A stretch of DNA of 35,155 nt from Clostridiales bacterium (GTDB taxonomy: Bacteria > Bacillota > Clostridia > Clostridiales > Caloramatoraceae): the NCBI GenBank assembly GCA_029240935.1, contig JARDZI010000007.1, positions 1-35,155 of the forward strand, written 5' to 3'. Positions 20,768 to 28,407 of the stretch are shown piece after piece. The translations under genes and the position numbers were made by a program. Within the stretch, counting starts at the first letter, position 1, and each line of letters starts with the position of its first letter. The notes beneath the pieces were generated by a model that was not told where the DNA came from, did not search any database, and saw nothing but the letters and a program-made list of their open reading frames with translations.

Positions 20768-20864
20768 TTCTTATTTGCTACGTATTTTATACATGATGTA
20801 TAATATTCTTATTTTGTTTATCAAAATTTTTTAGATTAGTTTAGCCTGAGAGTTTGAGGTAAAC

Positions 20865-20996
20865 GGGACTTCCACTAACAACGCATGGCAGTTCGTGCTG
20901 GGGTGGTCAAGCTCTGGGGCAGCAGCACACATGTCTTCAATACTGCTATCGCCTATTTCAGACACGTCTGCCATGCAAAACGTTAGTAGAAATCCC
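20865..20996 (+). repeat. attC-like structured repeat, site 2
   Basis: gggacttccactaac/gttagtagaaatccc; gcatggcag/ctgccatgc; gtgctg/cagcac; acatgtct/agacacgt. Confidence 0.85.
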
Positions 20997-21050
20997 TAAG
21001 TAGATAAGAGCCAGGATCATAAAGAATTTTAATCATTAAGGCATGATAGT
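20983..21050 (+). repeat. Shared cassette leader alpha, copy 1
   Basis: ttagtagaaatccctaagtagataagagccaggatcataaagaattttaatcattaag; matches 23301 and 27059. Confidence 0.75.
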
Positions 21051-21181
21051 AATAAATTGTATATAGCAAATACGTTATTTAAAAAGCAAATGCAAATCTG
21101 CATCTATGATGTATTCGAAATATAAATGATGCAGAAATAAACTTCAGTTGTAAATTAAAGACCTAAAAGAGGTGGGATAAA

Positions 21182-21700
21182 ATGAACGCATTTTTGATAG
21201 TTATACCAATTTTACTTACAAGGTATGGTCTACTAAGTATTTTAAACGGGGAAGCATTAAAACGTGCGGGTTTCTTTGCTCCTTTAATAGGTAGAGAAAA
21301 AGTAGCATTCTGGGTTTATCAAATTACAACAATCCTTATTATACTAAAATTATTATTTCTCAAAATCAGAACCGACTCTAATTGGTTTTATATAGGTTTG
21401 ATTATATATAGTTTAGGACTTGTTTTATATATTGTATCTATAGTAAATTATGCTAAGCCTAAAATGAATGGAATAAATTTAAATGGGTTATATCGAATAT
21501 CCCGCAATCCTATGTACATAGCATATTTCATCTATTTTGTTGGGTGTGTATTACTTACACATTCATGGATATTACTTGTGTTATTAATAGTTTTTCAAGT
21601 ATCAGCACACTGGATTATTCTTTCAGAAGAAAGATGGTGTATCAGGAAATTTGGAGAAGAGTTCATAAAATATATGAGTAAAGTGAGACGTTATATTTAG
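21182..21700 (+). CDS. Isoprenylcysteine carboxyl methyltransferase-family membrane protein
   Basis: NLNGLYRISRNPMYIAYFIYFVGCVLL ... LSEERWCIRKFGEEFIKYMSKVRRYI. Confidence 0.85.
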   Translation: MNAFLIVIPILLTRYGLLSILNGEALKRAGFFAPLIGREKVAFWVYQITTILIILKLLFLKIRTDSNWFYIGLIIYSLGLVLYIVSIVNYAKPKMNGINLNGLYRISRNPMYIAYFIYFVGCVLLTHSWILLVLLIVFQVSAHWIILSEERWCIRKFGEEFIKYMSKVRRYI

Positions 21701-21768
21701 ATAGATATGATATAACTTTATTATTCGGGTGATACTTCGCATTATTTATATTTTGGGAGGTTATGTTC

Positions 21769-22350
21769 ATGGTAATTGATTATTCAAAATATTACTGGAG
21801 GAATTCGGTTATAACTCTTAGACGGCCCAAAGAAGATGACTGGGAATGTTTGGTACATCATATGTTTGATAGCCAAGGGCGCTTTTTCTTTAACGAGAAA
21901 ATAGATTTGCCAACAGACCTTGAACTCTACAAAAGAAGAACTGAATTTTTGGACCCAGAAAAATTAAACTATACATGTTTTGCGATTGAAAATAGTGAAG
22001 GAAAACATGTTGGGATAGCAAATCTCTTTAATATTGATGAACGAAACGGGACTTTCGGTCCAATTGGAATCGTAATAAATCCAACAGACAGAGGTAAGGG
22101 ATATGCTGTTGTGGCTTACAGAATGCTTGGAAAATACATGTTTAATGAACGAAGAATGCATAAATGGAATAATGGGTATATAGAAGAAAATAAAGCTTCC
22201 GAAACTTTACATAAAAAAATAGGTTTTATAATCGAAGGCGTTCAAAAAGACATGTATTATCATGAAGGTAGGTATTGGAATCAGGTCATTTGCGGCATGA
22301 CAGAAACACAGTTTTTCGAAAATGAAAAACGACGCCCTAACCTCTACTAA
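21769..22350 (+). CDS. GNAT family N-acetyltransferase
   Basis: GPIGIVINPTDRGKGYAVVAYRMLGKYMFNERRMHKWNNGYIEENKASETLHKKIGFIIEGVQKD. Confidence 0.9.
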   Translation: MVIDYSKYYWRNSVITLRRPKEDDWECLVHHMFDSQGRFFFNEKIDLPTDLELYKRRTEFLDPEKLNYTCFAIENSEGKHVGIANLFNIDERNGTFGPIGIVINPTDRGKGYAVVAYRMLGKYMFNERRMHKWNNGYIEENKASETLHKKIGFIIEGVQKDMYYHEGRYWNQVICGMTETQFFENEKRRPNLY

Positions 22351-22428
22351 TAAGCATAATCTATAGCCGAGTTAGTTCATAACTTTCTTGTATTATATAG
22401 CAATTTATTATAAAAGTACGGGATGTAT

Positions 22429-22565
22429 TTGCCACTGCATATAATACCACATGGCAGTTGGTGCTGGGGTGGTCAAGCTCTTAAGCAGCCAGCACACATG
22501 TCTTCAATACGGTTATCGCCTATTTTAGACACGTCTGCTATGCAAAACGTTATATGCCATCGCAA
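22429..22565 (+). repeat. attC-like structured repeat, site 3 (variant core)
   Basis: ttgccactgcatataat/gttatatgccatcgcaa; catggcag/ctgctatg; gtgctgg/ccagcac; acatgtct/agacacgt. Interior nearly identical to site 2. Confidence 0.82.
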
Positions 22566-22658
22566 TATGAATAGTAATTATTAAAAATATATTTGGAGGG
22601 TTTTGAATGAAAAGTTTAGGGTTATGGCTTTGCAATTCATCTCGGAGGTGAGTCGTTT

Positions 22659-22721
22659 ATGAATGCCATAAAAGGATATATGGTCTTCGGAATTGTCACC
22701 GTTTTAACCTGTTTGGTTTAG
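22659..22721 (+). pseudogene. Truncated 20-aa membrane peptide remnant
   Basis: RBS ggaggtgag then MNAIKGYMVFGIVTVLTCLV*. Confidence 0.35.
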
Positions 22722-22760
22722 TGATTGGTAATTTGGTATATAAGTAAAGGGGTGTTGATT

Positions 22761-23141
22761 GTGAAAATTAATAAGATTGCAGCTGGATACTCGATATTCG
22801 TTGGGTTATCTATGATCGGTATGTGGATTATGTTCTATTGCACCGGGGAAATTCCCGAACTAAATACTAAGCCAGCAGAAATAGGGTTACATATAACTGG
22901 CGAGATGATTACTGCTGTCGTACTTATAATCGGAGGTTATGCTATATTTACAAAAAAGAGCTGGGGACTCCAGGTATATACTTTGTCAATGGGAATGTTG
23001 TTATATACGTTAATTGTAAGCCCAGGATATTACGTCCAGAGAGGAGAAATCCCTTTTATAATTATGTTTTCTGTTCTATTCCTTTTGTCAGTACTCTTTA
23101 TTATTTTTTCGATTATTAAAAGGGAAGGTTTCCGCAACTAA
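22761..23141 (+). CDS. Multi-pass membrane protein (GTG start)
   Basis: About 126 aa, four hydrophobic segments, MKINKIAAGYSIFVGLSMIGMW. Confidence 0.65.
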   Translation: MKINKIAAGYSIFVGLSMIGMWIMFYCTGEIPELNTKPAEIGLHITGEMITAVVLIIGGYAIFTKKSWGLQVYTLSMGMLLYTLIVSPGYYVQRGEIPFIIMFSVLFLLSVLFIIFSIIKREGFRN

Positions 23142-23186
23142 CAATAGGGAAATGATAATGTTAGAAATTCTTTGGAGACGTGACAG

Positions 23187-23314
23187 TGTATAACAAGGCA
23201 CTCCCATTCGTTGTGGCTAAATAGGGTCAAGCCTACGAAGCAGCCACAACACATGCTTTTGCCACCTACCGAGGCTCAAGCACGTCGGGAGTTCAAAACG
23301 TTAGTAGAAATCCC
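23187..23314 (+). repeat. attC-like structured repeat, site 4
   Basis: gtataacaa..acgttagtag; actccc/gggagt; gttgtggct/agccacaac; acatgctt/aagcacgt. Confidence 0.85.
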
Positions 23315-23370
23315 TAAGTAAATAAAGACTAGAATCATAAAGAATTTAAATTATTAAAGAATAATAGCAA
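23301..23370 (+). repeat. Shared cassette leader alpha, copy 2
   Basis: ttagtagaaatccctaagtaaataaagactagaatcataaagaatttaaattattaaag. Confidence 0.75.
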
Positions 23371-23535
23371 TTTATGAAGAACTAATCTTGTTAGATTAGG
23401 GAGAAAAAAAGCCTTCTTTTTCTTTTGTAAATTGAATGAGTTATGGTAACATATTAATTTATTGTAATAAACATACACCTATGATAATATATATACGAAT
23501 GTATGTTCGATAAAAATTTAAAGGGAGTTGGGATT

Positions 23536-24288
23536 ATGAAAAATGCTGAAATAATCAAGCACATTGATGATGGAGCAAATTTTTATCTGAGGTTACTGGG
23601 TGATGCGGAACACATGGAGTATATTGACAACGGCTATTATTCAATTATCAGACCTAAAAGTGGCCAAAAAGGTGGTACATCACTTTTCAATATAAGGTTG
23701 GAGCATTTGTATGATAAGGAGCTAAAAGAAAAAATCAATGAAATTACGGAATTAAATATACATACTTGGTGGGGATTAGGATTGTCAGAAAGGATATTTA
23801 ATGCAATATTCGGTGAGAATAGACCAGAACCAGTTCCTGAACCCAACGACGAAGAAGCTAATATGGCGATGCTATCTAAAGATAAACCACAGTATGAAGA
23901 GATTGCTATGCCTATATCTGTGAAAAGGGTTGATAATATGGAAGATTTTAAATTGTGGGCTAATATAAGTAATACCGTATTGCACGATGGATATCCAATT
24001 ATACATCCTATAAATCATTACCGCCTAAGCCAAAATGGTGTTATGCCTTGCTATATTGCATATTATAACGGAACAGCTGCTTCTGTATGCTCAATTATAA
24101 ATAATAAGGATATTTCATCCCTTGAATTTGTTGCAACTATAGACGAGTTTCGTAGAAGAGGCCTTGCCAGGGCTGTTTGTATTAAAGCAATTGATGATGC
24201 AGTAAAGAATGGTTCTAAAATCATTACACTGAGAGCCTTTGCTGGAGCAAAAAAACTATATCAGACAATGGGGTTTAGGATTTATTAA
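23536..24288 (+). CDS. GNAT family N-acetyltransferase with extended N-terminus
   Basis: SLEFVATIDEFRRRGLARAVCIKAIDDAVKNGSKIITLRAFAGAKKLYQTMGFRIY. Confidence 0.88.
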   Translation: MKNAEIIKHIDDGANFYLRLLGDAEHMEYIDNGYYSIIRPKSGQKGGTSLFNIRLEHLYDKELKEKINEITELNIHTWWGLGLSERIFNAIFGENRPEPVPEPNDEEANMAMLSKDKPQYEEIAMPISVKRVDNMEDFKLWANISNTVLHDGYPIIHPINHYRLSQNGVMPCYIAYYNGTAASVCSIINNKDISSLEFVATIDEFRRRGLARAVCIKAIDDAVKNGSKIITLRAFAGAKKLYQTMGFRIY

Positions 24289-24413
24289 TTAAAAATATAA
24301 GCATTAAAATAGAAAATATTTAGAGTAGATACATATTAGTTACTTCCCATATTTCATTTGTTGCTTATCAAGTTGGGATTTTTATTTCCCAGTAATTGAA
24401 AGTTTTGTGTGTG

Positions 24414-24548
24414 GGGACTTCTACTAACAAAGGCTTGCAGTTTGTTGTGGAAGCCAAGGAGTCAAGCTATAAAGTCGCCACAACACATTCCTTCGCCACA
24501 TGAATGGGCTCAGGGATGTCTGCAAGCAGGAACGTTAGTGGAAATTCC
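24414..24548 (+). repeat. attC-like structured repeat, site 5
   Basis: gggacttctactaacaa..aacgttagtggaaattcc; gcttgcag/ctgcaagc; tgttgtgg/ccacaaca; acattcct/agggatgt. Confidence 0.85.
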
Positions 24549-24620
24549 ATTGAAGGTTTCGATAGAAATAAAAAGGGTTTGAAAACAATTATAGAAAATA
24601 GAGAATTAAGGATAATTTAT
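24533..24620 (+). repeat. Shared cassette leader beta (second copy at 11071-11165)
   Basis: gttagtggaaattcc..aaaaagggtttgaaaacaattatagaaaatagagaattaaggataatttat; compare aaaagggtttgaaaacaattatagagaatagcgaattaggaataatttat at 11117. Confidence 0.75.
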
Positions 24621-24699
24621 CTGATATATAGATAAATAGGAATTTGTTGTTGAGTTTTTTATATAATATCACACTGTTTCAATGAAAGGATAGATGTTG

Positions 24700-25824
24700 A
24701 TGGCAAGCATATTGATGATAAATGTACCATATTCAGGACATACAAATCCAACTTTACCATTAGCAAACGAACTTATAAAGCGCGGACATAAAGTTTTGTA
24801 CATTAATGCAGAGGAATTCAGAGAAAAAATAGAAGCAACGGGTGCAACGTTCATACCATATATAAATTATCCATCTAATCCAAGTGAACAACAGCAAAAG
24901 ACAAAATGCTTTAGAGCAGCTTTTGAAACTGCACTAAATATTAACGTAAGGATAGATTTACTTATTTATGAAATGTTTTTCTATCCAGGGATTCGTATTG
25001 CTGAAAAACTGGGTATTCCATGTGTTCGTCAATTCTCTCAACCTGCATGGAGTAAGGAGAGTGTGAGTGATGCGACAATGTTCCTTAGAATAAGTTGCAT
25101 GCTCATAGATATGCAAGTGATGCGAAACAAAAATGTTGATTTTATGCAATTGAAAAACAAAAGTCTTATACAAGCAGTTTTATATGATAAGCCGGATCTG
25201 AATATCGTATATGTACCACAGGTATTTCAACCTTATCGAAATTCCTTTGGCGAAAATTACTTATTTATAAATCCTCGGCTTCAACCATCGTTGTCAAAAC
25301 AAGTGATTCCATTTAGCAAAATGAGGAGACCTATAATTTATATTTCATTAGGTAGTATCATAAGCAATAAAGGTTTCTGTAAAGAATGTATAAGGGCTTT
25401 TGGTGGAAAAGAATTAACTGTGATACTCAATACAGGAAAAGTAAATCCACAAGCACTGGGGAAAATACCGGATAACATTTATGCTTATTCGTTTGTTCCT
25501 CAAATTGAAGTTCTTAGAAAAGCTGATCTTTTTCTTACACATTGCGGAATGAATAGCATAAACGAAGCAATGACTTTGGGTGTTCCTATGGTTGCAATGC
25601 CGTTTATCAATGACCAGATTTCCAATGCGAATCGTGTAGTAGAGCTGGGAATTGGCAAAAAAGTACGGTCGTTTCCAAGCAGTGGCAGAGAGCTATATGC
25701 TACATGCCAAAGTGTCATAAGGGATGAAAAGATCAAGGAACGATGCTATGAATTACAAATGGAGCTGAAAAAAGATGAAAACTTTGAAAAAATTATAATA
25801 GAAATTGAGAAATTACTAATTTGA
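24700..25824 (+). CDS. MGT-type (macrolide/UGT-like) glycosyltransferase
   Basis: MINVPYSGHTNPTLPLANELIKRGHKVLYINAEEFREKIEATGATFIPY; FLTHCGMNSINEAMTLGVPMVAMPFINDQISNANRVVELGIG. Confidence 0.92.
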   Translation: MASILMINVPYSGHTNPTLPLANELIKRGHKVLYINAEEFREKIEATGATFIPYINYPSNPSEQQQKTKCFRAAFETALNINVRIDLLIYEMFFYPGIRIAEKLGIPCVRQFSQPAWSKESVSDATMFLRISCMLIDMQVMRNKNVDFMQLKNKSLIQAVLYDKPDLNIVYVPQVFQPYRNSFGENYLFINPRLQPSLSKQVIPFSKMRRPIIYISLGSIISNKGFCKECIRAFGGKELTVILNTGKVNPQALGKIPDNIYAYSFVPQIEVLRKADLFLTHCGMNSINEAMTLGVPMVAMPFINDQISNANRVVELGIGKKVRSFPSSGRELYATCQSVIRDEKIKERCYELQMELKKDENFEKIIIEIEKLLI

Positions 25825-25979
25825 TTGCCTAATGTAGGGTTTATGAGCATAACCTTTAGCTTACAAATTCCAATTTATCGTTGAGTTAATTCATAATATT
25901 CTTAAAATGTGTGATTTAATTGAAAATAATACTAATAATTTGATGTGGTATTTAGAGCAAATTAAAATGTGGCGGAGAC

Positions 25980-26115
25980 GGAACTACAACTAACAAGGCA
26001 CTCCCATTCGTTGTGGCTAAATGGGGTCAAGCCTACGAAGAAGCCGCAACACATGCTTTCGCCACCTGCCGGGGCTCAAGCATGTCGGGAGTTCAAAACC
26101 GTTAGTTGCAATTCC
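25980..26115 (+). repeat. attC-like structured repeat, site 6
   Basis: ggaactacaactaacaa..ccgttagttgcaattcc; actccc/gggagt; gttgtggct/agccgcaac; acatgctt/aagcatgt. Confidence 0.85.
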
Positions 26116-26151
26116 TAAGTGAGTTAATTAACAGTAGTAGAATAAGGCGAA

Positions 26152-26391
26152 ATTGGTCTTAATGAACATGATGATTTGCATGTTCTGGAATTTGGATATG
26201 GTATTTTGGAAGCATACCATGGTGAAGGTTATGCAAAGGAAGCAGCGAAGCCGGCAGTATGTTGGGCTAAATCATATTTTGATATTCCATATCTGGTTGG
26301 TACGGCAGAAGTAGATAATACTGCTTCTAGGAAAGTTTTGGAACATTGTGGATTTGAACTTGAAGGTATTAAAAACCTTGAAGTTCATTAG
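26152..26391 (+). pseudogene. N-terminally truncated GNAT acetyltransferase
   Basis: LEFGYGILEAYHGEGYAKEAAKPAVCWAKSYF...TASRKVLEHCGFELEGIK; begins just after site 6 without the N-terminal half. Confidence 0.75.
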
Positions 26392-26426
26392 GAGAATTAA
26401 TGTTTCCTTGGGGAAGGGGGAAATAT

Positions 26427-27047
26427 ATGTTTTGTCCAAACTGTGGCAGTGAGTATAGAGAAGGATATAAAATATGTTCAGATTGTAACATCCCATTAGT
26501 TGATGAATTTCAAATGGGAAAGATAGCTGGTCATGAAAATTATCATATGAAAGTAGTAAAAGCGATTATATGTATTTTATTGCTGAGGATTCTTGCAATT
26601 ATGAAGAGCAAAACATATTATAGAATATCTGAAATTTCATATAAGCTTTTTGTTTTTGTGCTGTTTATACTAAACTTCTTAACCCTAAAATATATTTCTT
26701 TATGGGTCGTTGGACCAGGTTGGGAGATACCTGTTAACTTAGTAAATCCAATAAGGTTTATTAGTAGCTGTACAAGAATTAATATCTTGTTGTGTTTGAT
26801 TTCATTCATTATGGGATATAGAAGGTTTAGGTTTCAAAAGTTTACGAATAAAATAATCTCAGTTTTCTGGTTCCTTGGGAGCGTAGAGTTAGTCTTTATT
26901 TCATCTGATTTTATAAAACTGCCTAAGCAATATGTTGATTTGATAATACATTACTGGTGGATAGGAATGATATTGCCTTCTTTTATATTATGGCTACTAT
27001 TGTATGCAGATTCTATAATTAGGCATAAAGATAATGCATCTGATTAA
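26427..27047 (+). CDS. Zinc-ribbon membrane protein
   Basis: MFCPNCGSEYREGYKICSDCNIPLVDE plus several TM segments; RBS ggggaaggggg. Confidence 0.75.
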   Translation: MFCPNCGSEYREGYKICSDCNIPLVDEFQMGKIAGHENYHMKVVKAIICILLLRILAIMKSKTYYRISEISYKLFVFVLFILNFLTLKYISLWVVGPGWEIPVNLVNPIRFISSCTRINILLCLISFIMGYRRFRFQKFTNKIISVFWFLGSVELVFISSDFIKLPKQYVDLIIHYWWIGMILPSFILWLLLYADSIIRHKDNASD

Positions 27048-27058
27048 AAATTGTGCAT

Positions 27059-27130
27059 TTAGTAGAAATCCCTAAGCAAATAAGGACTAAAATTGTAAAG
27101 AATTTAAATCATTAAGATATTATAGCATTT
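27059..27130 (+). repeat. Shared cassette leader alpha, copy 3 (no adjacent attC-like hairpin)
   Basis: ttagtagaaatccctaagcaaataaggactaaaattgtaaagaatttaaatcattaag. Confidence 0.75.
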
Positions 27131-27202
27131 TAAAGGGATGTTTTTGTAGTTTATTGGGAAACACCTTTATATTTGATAAGAAAGAAAGGAGGAAAAGAGT
27201 AA

Positions 27203-27388
27203 ATGAAAGCCAAAAAAATATTTATAATAAGTTTAATTATAATGATAATTACGGTAGTATGTATGGGAATTAATTGGTTTATATCTCCATTCTCTGATAT
27301 TGTAATAAGAATCATAGGTGGCATAATGCTTATAGATTTATTTGTCTTAAGTTATAGCACAGTAAAATTAAAAAGCAAGAGAAATTAG
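27203..27388 (+). CDS. Small two-TM hypothetical protein
   Basis: RBS aaaggaggaaaa, 61 aa hydrophobic. Confidence 0.6.
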   Translation: MKAKKIFIISLIIMIITVVCMGINWFISPFSDIVIRIIGGIMLIDLFVLSYSTVKLKSKRN

Positions 27389-27486
27389 GATTTTTAGAAA
27401 ATAGTCAAATAAAGAAAAATGTTTTGAATGTTCAACAGAAATAGCTTTGAAATCAGGAGTAAGTTTGTTCATTAAACACATCAGTT

Positions 27487-27642
27487 CTAGGTTTCTTATA
27501 GTCTCAGTTTCAATTCTTCCATATCAAGTGAATCAGCAAAAGCATCAATTACTCTAACTGGATTATTCTCATTAATAAATTAATCTAAACAATTTAAAGT
27601 ATATGAAACCTGATTTCTATCTTCTCCATTAATATATCCCAT
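27487..27642 (-). pseudogene. IS1182-like transposase N-terminal remnant
   Basis: Reverse complement reads MGYINGEDRNQVSYTLNCLD*FINENNPVRVIDAFADSLDMEELKLRL*, matching the conserved N-terminus type YI.GE.RNQ...LDD.I.EDNPVRVIDAFVDSLD. Confidence 0.8.
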
Positions 27643-27784
27643 TTTTTACTTCACCTTTTCTTTTGATTAATATTACAGTATAGTATAGTTATACCACGGT
27701 TTAGATTCTGATGTACTTAAAATATAGGGTTTTCAACACTCTGACGTTAAGTCGGATGTTGCGAAATAACAATTATTTGTTTAA

Positions 27785-28291
27785 GTGGAGGGTGATTTTA
27801 TGATTTTGCCAACACATATAGTTGCTGCAGGGGGACTAATTATAAATGATGAAAATAAAGTTTTACTTGTGAAAAATCCACGCAAAGGATGGGAATTTCC
27901 AGGTGGGATTATTGAGCCAGGTGAAACACTTCCACAAGGATTAATTAGAGAAATAAAAGAAGAAACTGGTGTCGATGTAGAGATACTGAATATTGTAGGA
28001 ATTTATTTAAATACGAGAAAGAGAAAGGGTCATAGTGGGGTTGAAGAAATACCAACAACTGTGAGCATAGACTTTGTTTGCAAATACATATCTAGTGATT
28101 TAGAAACCAGCAATGAAAGTATCGAAGTAAAATGGCTTTCTGAAAAAGAAGCCTTAAAGATAGTAAATCTAAAACAGCAATATAGATTTAAAAAAGCATT
28201 AGACTATAAATCGGGATTTAGTTGTGTAGGATTCTATGTAAATTCCAATAATGAATTTGAGGTACATGAAGAATATTTATTTGATAGGTAA
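27785..28291 (+). CDS. NUDIX hydrolase
   Basis: GWEFPGGIIEPGETLPQGLIREIKEETGVDVEI Nudix box. Confidence 0.95.
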   Translation: MEGDFMILPTHIVAAGGLIINDENKVLLVKNPRKGWEFPGGIIEPGETLPQGLIREIKEETGVDVEILNIVGIYLNTRKRKGHSGVEEIPTTVSIDFVCKYISSDLETSNESIEVKWLSEKEALKIVNLKQQYRFKKALDYKSGFSCVGFYVNSNNEFEVHEEYLFDR

Positions 28292-28407
28292 TGCTATGAT
28301 GTTAGTATGGGATTCTTGGTGTGCAGGTCTCTGGAGATAGTTTTCTTGAACATTTTAGCTATATATTGGAAATTATTATATTTATATTAGGAGAAGGTGT
28401 ATATAGA

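Noticed and set aside
24669-25736. Minus-strand ORFs 24669, 24958, 25500
   Set aside because: Antisense to the glycosyltransferase; no independent support.
20865-26115. CRISPR array interpretation of the repeated elements
   Set aside because: Repeats are ~130 bp, structured, divergent, and separated by whole genes of 0.2-1.9 kb; no cas genes.
27722-27760. gacgttaagtcggatgttgcg as an attC R' box (GTTAAGT fits GTTRRRY)
   Set aside because: No complementary left partner or hairpin found upstream; single short match is not enough.
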